From assembly GCA_017617475.1 (NCBI GenBank), contig JAFZWC010000015.1, positions 1 through 11,790 of the forward strand: 11,790 nucleotides of DNA, in the 5' to 3' direction. The notes beneath the pieces were generated by a model. The model saw only the letters and a list, made by a program, of their open reading frames with translations. It searched no databases and was not told where the DNA came from. The position numbers were made by a program, and so were the translations under genes. Shown here one piece after another: positions 5,766-11,790 of this stretch (position 1 is the first letter of the stretch; each line of letters opens with the position of its first letter). The DNA is from Bacteroidales bacterium (GTDB taxonomy: Bacteria; Bacteroidota; Bacteroidia; Bacteroidales; UBA932).

Positions 5766-6939
5766 TATTCAGGGCTTTCTCCAGAGTAGGAACCTTGGCG
5801 CACAGGGAAATGCGGATGTAATTCTCTCCGTTATGGCCGAAGATAAAGCCCGGGGTGATGAATACGCCCGCCTCGTACAGAAGCTTGTCGCTTACCACCT
5901 CGCCGGGGGTCTTGCCTTCCACGGCGGCTATGCCTTTGGGAAGACGGCCGAAGACGAACAGGCCGGCGGCATCGGTGCTGTAAGTGGCACCCAGGGCGTC
6001 CATGATGCGCCAGGCCACCTTCTCGCGGCGGTGATACTCGGCATTAAGCTCGGTAAACCAGTCCTCGCCGGCGTTGAGAGCCTCAACGGCAGCCAGCTGC
6101 AGGGGACGGAAGATACCGGAGTCCATCTGGCTCTTCACCTTGAGGATTTCCTTGATGCAGGCGGCGTCGCCGGCAATCATGCCCAAACGCCAGCCGGCCA
6201 TGTTATGGGCCTTGGAAAGGGAATTCATCTCCAGGCAGCAGTCCTTGGCGCCGGGCACGGCCAGGATGGAAATGTGCTCCGTGGTGCGGATAAAGCTGTA
6301 GGGATTGTCGTTGATGATCATGATTTGGTGCCGACGGGCGAAGTCCACCAGCCGCTCGTACAGCTGCGGGGTGGCCTGGGCGCCGGTGGGCATGCCGGGA
6401 TAATTGGTCCACATGAGCTTCACGCCCGTGAGGTCCATTTTTTCCAGGGCGTCAAAATCGGGATACCAGCCGTTTTCTTCCAACAGGTCGTACTTGATAA
6501 TGCGGGCGTCGCACATCTGGGAGGCCGATGTATAAGTAGGATAGCCGGGGTCCGGGATGAGCACGCCGTCGCCGGGATTCAGGAAGGTGAGCGAGGCTAT
6601 GAGGATGCCCTCTTTGGAGCCGGTGAGCGGCTGGATCTCACAGGCGGGATCCAGCGTTACGCCATAATAGCGGGCGTACCATTCGGCAAAAGCCTTTCGC
6701 AGCTCCGGGATTCCGGTATAGCTCTGGTAACCATGAACACCGTCTTTGACGGCCTCGCGGGCCAGCACTTCCAACGCGGGGCGCGGAGGCGTACCGTCCG
6801 GGGAGCCGATTCCCAGATTGATAATGGGGTCCAGACCTTTGGCGGCACGCTCGGCGTTGAGCTTGGCCATCTCCTTGTTCTTGATGGAGAAGTAGTATTC
6901 CTTAACCGAAAGGGTTCTGTTGGCGGGTTTAATAATCAT
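5740..6939 (-). CDS. PLP-dependent class I/II aminotransferase, probably aromatic
   Basis: Fold-type I aminotransferase of 399 residues. The PLP lysine is Lys243 in NSLSKAHNMAGWRLG (239-253). INDNPYSF (209-216) has the Asp211 that pairs with the pyridine nitrogen, and NYIRISL (373-379) has the Arg376 expected to bind the substrate carboxylate. NLGIGSPDG (41-49) and TNYPGMPTG (178-186) are also characteristic. It lies between prephenate dehydratase and dehydrogenase genes, so the likely job is to aminate phenylpyruvate and 4-hydroxyphenylpyruvate to Phe and Tyr. This is from context; aspartate or LL-diaminopimelate transamination cannot be excluded, since related proteins carry those names. 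The C-terminal ILSLRSE and the TGA stop are encoded by a repeat half-unit, so the original end has been replaced or extended. It begins 15 bases after the pheA stop. Confidence 0.88.
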   Translation of the reverse strand: MIIKPANRTLSVKEYYFSIKNKEMAKLNAERAAKGLDPIINLGIGSPDGTPPRPALEVLAREAVKDGVHGYQSYTGIPELRKAFAEWYARYYGVTLDPACEIQPLTGSKEGILIASLTFLNPGDGVLIPDPGYPTYTSASQMCDARIIKYDLLEENGWYPDFDALEKMDLTGVKLMWTNYPGMPTGAQATPQLYERLVDFARRHQIMIINDNPYSFIRTTEHISILAVPGAKDCCLEMNSLSKAHNMAGWRLGMIAGDAACIKEILKVKSQMDSGIFRPLQLAAVEALNAGEDWFTELNAEYHRREKVAWRIMDALGATYSTDAAGLFVFGRLPKGIAAVEGKTPGEVVSDKLLYEAGVFITPGFIFGHNGENYIRISLCAKVPTLEKALNKILSLRSE

Positions 6940-6954
6940 ATCAGTATGTTCGTT

Positions 6955-7773
6955 TTATAAAGAAGCATGGTATTCTCCCAGGATTTGGAGGTCTTCCAGG
7001 AGGGGACGTACGGCCGACAGGGCCTGCCGATACCTCTCCAGCGAGGAGAACTTGATATCGGCATAAAAGAAATACTGCCACTCGCGGCCGGGAATGGGCA
7101 ACGACTGGATACGGGTCAGGTTCATGTCGTAGAACGAGAGGACGGTAAGAATCTGCGCCAGCGAGCCGGGCTTGTGGGGCAGGGTGAAGCATAGGATGGC
7201 CTTGTCTATCTGCTTCTGGGGCACCTGGAACTTGCGGTCCAGGATGAGAAAGCGCGTGAAATTCTGCTTATAGGTTTCTATGCCGGGAGCCATAATCTCC
7301 AGGTCATAGAGGCTGGCCGCCAGCTCGGAGGCCACGGCACCTACGCCCAAAAGACCTTCCTGAGCCACCTGAGCGGCGCTTTTGGCGGTATCTTCACTCT
7401 CGATGAGGCGAATCCAAGGGGCGTTCTGCTCAAACCAGGGGCGGGTCTGATTGATGGCCATATAATGGGTGCGAACCTCTTTGATGTCTTCCAGCTGCTG
7501 GCCGGGCAGGGCCATGAGGTTCTGCTCGATTCGGATGTAAACTTCTCCCTTCACGGGAACGTTATGGCTCCGGAGCAGTTCGAAGTTATGGATGAGACCG
7601 CCGGATACGGTATTCTCTATGGCCATGACGGCGGAATCGGCCCTACCCTCCTCCATGGCAGTATACAGGCCCTGGAAGGTGTCGCATTCCACAACGCCTA
7701 TCTCACCATAAAAAAGACGGGCTGCCTGTTCGTGGAAGCAGCCCTTATATCCTTGGATCGCAACCCTACGCAT
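6955..7773 (-). CDS. pheA: Prephenate dehydratase with ACT domain
   Basis: Converts prephenate to phenylpyruvate for phenylalanine synthesis. The catalytic part (1-180) shows VAIQGYKGCFHEQAA (4-18), the AIENTVSGGL motif (51-60), EDTAKSAAQVA (127-137), GVGAVAS (143-149) and the catalytic NFTRF (171-175). An ACT domain follows (about 191-272) with KPGSLAQIL (201-209). The Phe-binding motif ESRP of E. coli PheA reads QSLP (223-226) here, so feedback inhibition may differ; I recall similar changes in Bacteroidota relatives. The usual His-Pro of the SHPxAxxQ segment is His-Tyr (103-104). There is no fused chorismate mutase; that activity is on the DAHP synthase gene. It starts six bases after the frr stop, so it is co-transcribed with frr. 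Confidence 0.94.
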   Translation of the reverse strand: MRRVAIQGYKGCFHEQAARLFYGEIGVVECDTFQGLYTAMEEGRADSAVMAIENTVSGGLIHNFELLRSHNVPVKGEVYIRIEQNLMALPGQQLEDIKEVRTHYMAINQTRPWFEQNAPWIRLIESEDTAKSAAQVAQEGLLGVGAVASELAASLYDLEIMAPGIETYKQNFTRFLILDRKFQVPQKQIDKAILCFTLPHKPGSLAQILTVLSFYDMNLTRIQSLPIPGREWQYFFYADIKFSSLERYRQALSAVRPLLEDLQILGEYHASL

Positions 7774-7779
7774 CGATGA

Positions 7780-8346
7780 TTATACAGTAAGGATGTCCTT
7801 TTCCTTGGCGGCAATGAGCTCGTCCACCTTCTTGACCCACTTGTCGGTGACCTTCTGGAGTTCGTCTTCGCCCTCCTTTTCTCCGTCCTCGGAGAGGCCG
7901 TCGTTCTTCTGGGCCTTCTTCAGGAGGTCGATACCGTCGCGGCGGACGTTGCGGATGGTGACCTTGGTGGTCTCTCCCTGGGCCTTGGCCTTCTTGATGA
8001 GTTCCTTACGGCGCTCCTCCGTGAGCGGAGGTACCATGCAGCGGATGATTTCTCCGTTGTTGGAAGGGGTCAGACCCACGTTGGCGTCCAGGATGGCCTT
8101 CTCAATCTTTCCAATCATGCTGCGCTCCCAAGGCTGGATGGCAATGGTCTTGGCATCCGGCGTGGTTACGGAAGCCACCTGGTTGAGCGGAGTGGCGGTG
8201 CCGTAATAGTCCACCATCACGGGATTGAGGATGGCGGGAGATGCCTTGCCCACCCGATAATTCTTGAGGTCTTCCTCCAGATAATTAACGGTGTCCTGCA
8301 TCTTGACGGACATGGCGTCCACGATTTCTTTCGCTTGCGGTAACAT
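7780..8346 (-). CDS. frr: Ribosome-recycling factor
   Basis: RRF splits the post-termination ribosome together with EF-G. The 188 residues match the usual length (about 185). Recognisable parts are the start of domain I with YRVGKASPAIL (30-40), the domain II segment TTPDAKTIAIQPWERSMI (61-78), the hinge and helix EERRKELIKKAKAQGE (110-125), IRNVRRD (131-137) with the conserved arginines, and the C-terminal helix ending AAKEKDILTV. It is first in the five-gene transcript that continues into the aromatic amino acid genes, with six bases to pheA. The promoter is a -7 box at 8379-8386, giving a leader of about 25-30 nt. Identity is secure. Confidence 0.96.
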   Translation of the reverse strand: MLPQAKEIVDAMSVKMQDTVNYLEEDLKNYRVGKASPAILNPVMVDYYGTATPLNQVASVTTPDAKTIAIQPWERSMIGKIEKAILDANVGLTPSNNGEIIRCMVPPLTEERRKELIKKAKAQGETTKVTIRNVRRDGIDLLKKAQKNDGLSEDGEKEGEDELQKVTDKWVKKVDELIAAKEKDILTV

Positions 8347-8378
8347 AGGTTCTTCCTTTAATGGTTTTTGCGTGACTG

Positions 8379-8386
8379 CAAATATA
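8379..8386 (-). promoter_or_regulatory. -7 box for the frr-aromatic operon
   Basis: TATATTTG on the minus strand, 32 bases before the frr ATG, fits the Bacteroidota -7 consensus TAnnTTTG. No clear TTTG occurs 19-21 nt upstream. The region between frr and the divergent polyferredoxin gene is AT-rich and carries no repeat copy. No leader peptide or attenuator is visible before frr, so Phe/Tyr-dependent attenuation at this point seems unlikely. Confidence 0.6.
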
Positions 8387-8406
8387 ATAATTTTTACTAA
8401 AACCCT

Positions 8407-8439
8407 TTTGCGGATTGTAAAGATTATTTGCTATCTTTG
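8407..8439 (+). promoter_or_regulatory. Promoter of the polyferredoxin / aldo-keto reductase pair
   Basis: TTTG (8407-8410) and TATCTTTG (8432-8439) are separated by 21 nt, matching the Bacteroidota consensus. Transcription should start near 8445, leaving a leader of under 20 nt. AAGGA at 8456-8460 lies only two bases before the ATG, too close for a normal Shine-Dalgarno site. No operator-like palindrome is seen nearby. Confidence 0.75.
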
Positions 8440-8462
8440 AAGCATAACAACAATAAAGGATT

Positions 8463-10004
8463 ATGCTTAAGAAACTTAGAGTGGCGCTGGCTTGGATTTT
8501 CTGGATAGGACTCACCCTCCTTTTCCTGGATTTCACAGGCGTACTGCACCACTACCTGGGCTGGATGGCCAAGGTTCAATTCCTCCCCGCCTTACTGGCC
8601 CTGAATGCGGGCGTCGTGGTGGTGCTCATACTGCTCACGCTGGTCTTCGGCCGTGTGTACTGCTCTGTCATTTGCCCGCTGGGCGTGTTCCAGGACGGTA
8701 TCTCCTGGCTCCGGGCCCACAAGAGCAAAAAACCGTTCAAGTACCACAAGGAGATGAAGTGGCTGCGCTACGGTGTACTGGTGCTGTTCCTGATTTGCCT
8801 GGTGGCCGGCGTGCACGTGGTGGTAACGCTGCTGGCGCCGTACAGCGCCTACGGACGCATTGTACAGAACATCCTGCAGCCCGCCTACCTCTGGGGCAAC
8901 AACCTGCTGGCTAGGCTGGCCGAGCATTGGGGAAGCTACGCCTTCTACACGGAAGAGGTTTGGATAACCAGCACAGTTTCCCTGGTCATTGCCATAGTAA
9001 CCGTGGTAGTGGTGGGCTTCCTGGCCTGGCGCAACGGACGTACCTACTGCAACAGCGTCTGCCCGGTGGGAACCATTCTCAGTTTCTTCTCCCGCTTCGC
9101 CATGTTCCGCCCCATGATTGACGAGAGCAAGTGCGTGCGCTGCAAAACCTGCGAGCTTCATTGCAAGGCCAACTGCATCAGCATCACCAAAGAGAAGGTG
9201 TTCATTGACCACAGCCGCTGCGTAGACTGCTTCAACTGCATAGATTCCTGCCCCCAGGGCGGCTTGAAGTATCGATTTGCCTGGAAAAAGAAGATACACT
9301 CGGACCCGAAGGGTCCTCGGTATGACAAAAACGACACCCCTGTCATACCGAGCGAAGCGAGCGTATCTCCGGAAGATAAGGGAAGACGTGCCTTCATGGC
9401 CGGGACGGTCATTGCTGTGGGTGCGGCGGCGCTCAAGGGTATTGAGGCCCGGGCCCAGGAAGTGGCCAAGAAAACGGACGGCGGTTTTGCCGACGTTCTC
9501 CCCAAGCAGGCGCCCAAGCGCGAGACGCCCGTCACGCCTCCCGGCTCCCAGAGCGTCAAGCATTTCTATCAGCACTGCACCGGCTGCCAGCTCTGTGTAA
9601 CCGATTGCCCCAACAACGTACTCCGCCCCTCCGGAGACCTGGACCACCTGATGCAGCCGGAGATGAGTTTCGAAAAGGGATTCTGTCGGCCCGAATGCAC
9701 CCGCTGCTCCGAGCTCTGCCCGGCCGGTGCCATCCGGAAAATAACCCGGGAAGAGAAAACCCAGTACCATGTGGGAACGGCCCGCGTAAATGTGGACCTT
9801 TGCCTGGAGGCTACCGGAAAGAGCAAGTGCGGCAAGTGCGCACAGAGCTGTCCCACCGGTGCCATCTCTATGGTAAAACAGGACGAAAAACGCCGTCCGG
9901 CTGTGGCCGAAGAGGTGTGCATAGGCTGCGGCGCCTGCGAGTATCTGTGCCCGGTAAGGCCCATCAGCGCCATCACAGTGAATGGCCGGAGCCAACATAT
10001 TTAG
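8463..10004 (+). CDS. Membrane polyferredoxin, NapH-NapG-like fusion
   Basis: A 513-residue iron-sulfur membrane protein, probably a quinol-to-periplasm electron relay. Residues 1-275 resemble NapH: four hydrophobic segments (about 8-28, 41-63, 101-124, 169-188), two CX3CP motifs (Cys67/Cys71 and Cys196/Cys200), then two [4Fe-4S] motifs (Cys224-227-230-234 and Cys253-256-259-263). Residues 306-513 resemble NapG: a twin-arginine segment GRRAFMAGTVIAVGAAAL (307-324), then four cysteine groups (372-382, 408-419, 447-463, 486-496). The odd spacings of the second and third groups (C-x3-C-x2-C, and C-x8-C-x2-C) and the last group CIGCGACEYLCP fit NapG. The count is six clusters. Residues 277-302 come from a palindromic repeat inserted in frame. 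The partner is probably the Tat-signal reductase 51 bases downstream. No napA or napB is nearby, so nitrate reduction is not supported. Confidence 0.85.
   Translation: MLKKLRVALAWIFWIGLTLLFLDFTGVLHHYLGWMAKVQFLPALLALNAGVVVVLILLTLVFGRVYCSVICPLGVFQDGISWLRAHKSKKPFKYHKEMKWLRYGVLVLFLICLVAGVHVVVTLLAPYSAYGRIVQNILQPAYLWGNNLLARLAEHWGSYAFYTEEVWITSTVSLVIAIVTVVVVGFLAWRNGRTYCNSVCPVGTILSFFSRFAMFRPMIDESKCVRCKTCELHCKANCISITKEKVFIDHSRCVDCFNCIDSCPQGGLKYRFAWKKKIHSDPKGPRYDKNDTPVIPSEASVSPEDKGRRAFMAGTVIAVGAAALKGIEARAQEVAKKTDGGFADVLPKQAPKRETPVTPPGSQSVKHFYQHCTGCQLCVTDCPNNVLRPSGDLDHLMQPEMSFEKGFCRPECTRCSELCPAGAIRKITREEKTQYHVGTARVNVDLCLEATGKSKCGKCAQSCPTGAISMVKQDEKRRPAVAEEVCIGCGACEYLCPVRPISAITVNGRSQHI
9292..9368. repeat. 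Palindromic repeat doublet D, inside the polyferredoxin gene
   Basis: Half-unit 9292-9326 (begins AGATACACTCGG, ends CGGTATGAC), a 15-nt spacer, half-unit 9342-9368 (begins GTCATACCGAG, ends GCGTATCT). The outer ends AGATAC and GTATCT are perfect inverted repeats. The left arm has an extra hairpin, GGACCC with GGGTCC around three bases. The element is read through in frame as 26 residues without a stop, between the NapH-like and NapG-like parts. Confidence 0.87.
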
Positions 10005-10030
10005 AGATTCTTCACTTCGTTCAGAATGAC
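10005..10030. repeat. Single palindromic half-unit E after the polyferredoxin stop
   Basis: AGATTCTTCACTTCGTTCAG followed by AATGAC is the complement of a short half-unit with two changes in the core (GAACGAAGTGAAG instead of GAGCGAAGCGAAG). It begins at the base after the TAG stop of the polyferredoxin gene (10002-10004). No inverted partner follows; instead its right end is duplicated in tandem. Confidence 0.75.
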
Positions 10031-10054
10031 AAGAACGTTCAGAATGACAAGAAC
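10019..10054. repeat. Perfect 18-bp tandem duplication before the reductase start
   Basis: GTTCAGAATGACAAGAAC occurs twice without a gap, at 10019-10036 and 10037-10054. It overlaps the last 12 bases of half-unit E and ends two bases before the reductase ATG at 10056. It adds two in-frame ATGs (10026, 10044) that could be mistaken for starts. Confidence 0.9.
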
Positions 10055-10055
10055 C

Positions 10056-11399
10056 ATGAAAAGAAGAGAATTCATCAAGATAAGCGGAGCGGCTGCCATG
10101 GCTGCCGCCTGCGCCCCAAAGGGTACCAAGCCCCAGACAGAGGAAAAAGAAGGGGCCGAACAGATGCTCATGCGGGAGAATCCCAAGAACGGGGACCGCA
10201 TATCGGCCCTGGGCTTCGGCTGCATGCGCTGGCCCATGATCAAGGACGCCGATGGCAAAGACGTCATTGACCAGGAAGCCGTGAACGAGATGGTGGACTA
10301 TGCTATAGAGCACGGCATCAATTACTTCGACACCTCACCGGCCTACCTGCAAGGCCAGAGCGAGAAGGCGGCCGGCATTGCCTTGAGCCGCCACCCGCGG
10401 GAGAGCTACTACATCGCCACCAAGCTGTCCAACTTTGGAGACGCTTCCGCGGAAGCTTCCCTCCAGATGTATAAGGACTCTTTCAAGCAGCTCAAGACGG
10501 ACTACTTTGATTATTATCTGCTGCACGCCATCGGCCGCGGCGGAAAGGACGCCTTTGAGCAGCGGTATGTGAACAACGGCCTGGTACCCTTCCTAATGGA
10601 AGAGAAGAAGGCCGGCCGCATCCGCAACCTGGGCTTCTCTTTCCACGGCGCCAAGCACGAGTTCGACTATTTCATGGAGCTCCACGACTCCGGCCAGCTG
10701 GTCTGGGACTTCGTGCAGATAGAAATGAACTATGTGGACTGGAAGCATGCCGACGGCGTGCGCAACGTGAATGCCGATTACCTGTATGCCGAGCTGGACA
10801 AGCGCGGGCTGCCCATCATAATTATGGAGCCGCTGTTGGGCGGCCGCCTGGCGCGTGTGCCGGAAGGCATTTCCCGCCAGATGAAGGAACGGGAACCGGA
10901 CAAGAGCGTGGCCTCCTGGGCTTTCCGCTTCTGCGGCAGCTATCCGCGCGTGCTGTGCGTCCTCTCGGGTATGACCAATATGGATCCGCTCAAGGAGAAC
11001 GTGGAAACCTTCGGCCATTTCAAACCCCTCACGGAGGAAGAGCTGGAGTTCCTGGAGCACATGGCCACCCAGATGATGGACTATCCGCTGGTGAACTGCA
11101 CGGACTGCAAGTACTGCATGCCCTGCCCCTGGGGTATAGACATTCCCGGTACCTTCCAGCACTACAACCGCGCCATCACGGACGGCACTTATGCGCAGAG
11201 TACCGCGCAGAAAGATTATGCCAAGCTCAAGAGGGCCTACTTGGTGAGTTACGACAGGGCGGTCGCCACGGTCCGCCAGGCCGACCACTGCATAGCCTGC
11301 GGCGAGTGCCTGAGCCATTGCCCGCAAAGCATAGCCATTCCGGCCCAGCTCCGGCGCATAGCCAAGTACATAGACAACTTGAAACAGGATAAACTCTAA
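10056..11399 (+). CDS. Tat-signal aldo-keto reductase with C-terminal ferredoxin domain
   Basis: A 447-residue oxidoreductase. The N-terminus MKRREFIKISGAAAMAAAC has a twin-arginine motif (Arg3-Arg4) and a lipobox-like end at Cys19, predicting Tat export and lipid anchoring outside the cytoplasm. Residues 50-335 are an aldo-keto reductase barrel with the full tetrad Asp92 and Tyr97 (NYFDTSPAY, 89-97), Lys123 (ATKLS) and His157 (YYLLHA). Two ferredoxin motifs follow: CTDCKYCMPCP (348-358) and CIACGECLSHCP (412-423). This layout matches ferredoxin-fused aldo-keto reductases (COG1453 type). The start at 10056 is chosen because the two upstream in-frame ATGs lie in the tandem repeat and would move the Tat motif inward. 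It lies 51 bases after the polyferredoxin gene, which probably supplies electrons. The substrate is unknown. Confidence 0.87.
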   Translation: MKRREFIKISGAAAMAAACAPKGTKPQTEEKEGAEQMLMRENPKNGDRISALGFGCMRWPMIKDADGKDVIDQEAVNEMVDYAIEHGINYFDTSPAYLQGQSEKAAGIALSRHPRESYYIATKLSNFGDASAEASLQMYKDSFKQLKTDYFDYYLLHAIGRGGKDAFEQRYVNNGLVPFLMEEKKAGRIRNLGFSFHGAKHEFDYFMELHDSGQLVWDFVQIEMNYVDWKHADGVRNVNADYLYAELDKRGLPIIIMEPLLGGRLARVPEGISRQMKEREPDKSVASWAFRFCGSYPRVLCVLSGMTNMDPLKENVETFGHFKPLTEEELEFLEHMATQMMDYPLVNCTDCKYCMPCPWGIDIPGTFQHYNRAITDGTYAQSTAQKDYAKLKRAYLVSYDRAVATVRQADHCIACGECLSHCPQSIAIPAQLRRIAKYIDNLKQDKL

Positions 11400-11401
11400 A
11401 C

Positions 11402-11431
11402 AAAAAAGGCTCCCCAACCGGGAGCCTTTTT
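11402..11431. terminator. Bidirectional intrinsic terminator between reductase and eno
   Basis: GGCTCCC (11408-11414), a 5-nt loop and GGGAGCC (11420-11426) form a perfect 7-bp GC-rich stem. It is flanked by A-tract 11402-11407 and T-tract 11427-11431, so it reads as a terminator in both directions. It lies three bases after the reductase stop and 17 bases past the eno stop, ending both converging transcripts. Confidence 0.92.
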
Positions 11432-11448
11432 CATGAAAAGCGCTTGAA

Positions 11449-11790
<342 letters not shown>

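Noticed and set aside
9292..9368. Reading the polyferredoxin gene as a pseudogene broken by the repeat
   Set aside because: The frame is open through the repeat and into four further intact cluster motifs, so there is no sign of loss of function.
9290..9377. GAAGAT at both sides of doublet D as a target-site duplication
   Set aside because: The copies lie at different distances from the element's ends (one overlaps it, the other is 3 bases outside), so this is probably chance; REPIN-type elements need not make duplications.
8463..10004. Part of a nitrate reductase (nap) operon
   Set aside because: No napA, napB, napC or napD lies beside it; the only neighbour in the transcript is an aldo-keto reductase, so the Nap-like proteins are used here only as a structural comparison.
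497..10054. Repeats as a CRISPR array
   Set aside because: Copies are far apart, inside and between genes, with no regular spacers and no cas genes.
10026..10055. Earlier ATG starts for the aldo-keto reductase (10026 or 10044)
   Set aside because: Both lie in the repeat-derived tandem duplication and would put ten or four extra residues before the twin-arginine motif; MKRREF at 10056 is a normal Tat start.
8592..10313. 573-codon minus-strand open frame opposite the polyferredoxin gene
   Set aside because: The sense strand encodes a protein with 4Fe-4S motifs and membrane segments throughout; the antisense product is low-complexity and crosses the gene boundary and repeats.

Overview
The window comes from a GC-rich member of the Bacteroidota, most likely Bacteroidales. 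The evidence is the Bacteroidota promoter type (TTTG, about 20 nt, TAnnTTTG) in the intergenic regions, AT-rich leaders without clear Shine-Dalgarno sequences, and protein types typical of the group, such as a type I-beta DAHP synthase with a C-terminal chorismate mutase. Genus cannot be told from the sequence. No tRNA, rRNA, CRISPR array, phage gene or transposase is present. No gene-free stretch exceeds 160 bases.

Layout: (1) 1-402, minus, 5' part of rplM (L13), with a promoter and a possible leader hairpin. (2) 559-2588, minus, pfkA then lpxK, joined by a TAATG overlap. (3) 2716-3747, plus, a tRNA-dihydrouridine synthase gene with a GTG start almost on its own promoter; it ends inside the end of the next operon. 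(4) 8346 down to 3742, minus, a five-gene operon: frr, prephenate dehydratase, a PLP aminotransferase, prephenate dehydrogenase, and DAHP synthase-chorismate mutase. The last four cover the entry step and the terminal branch of phenylalanine and tyrosine synthesis. (5) 8463-11399, plus, a two-gene redox module: a membrane polyferredoxin that reads as NapH fused to NapG, then a Tat-signal, lipobox-bearing aldo-keto reductase with two C-terminal [4Fe-4S] motifs. (6) A bidirectional terminator, then the 3' part of eno on the minus strand.

The most unusual feature is a family of small palindromic repeats. Nine half-units (consensus about GTCATnCCGAG-loop-CGAGnGnATCT) lie at five places. Four sites are inverted doublets resembling REPINs; the fifth is a single unit followed by an 18-bp tandem duplication. 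They sit in functionally sensitive places: beside the rplM promoter, between the pfkA and dus -7 boxes where -33 boxes should be, over the aminotransferase stop codon, in frame inside the polyferredoxin gene exactly at its NapH/NapG junction, and directly after that gene's stop.

The best candidate for an undescribed system is the redox module. An aldo-keto reductase exported to the periplasm would find no NADPH there. A NapH/NapG-like relay encoded just upstream could supply electrons from the quinol pool. No nitrate reductase or other Nap gene is in the window, and the substrate is unknown.
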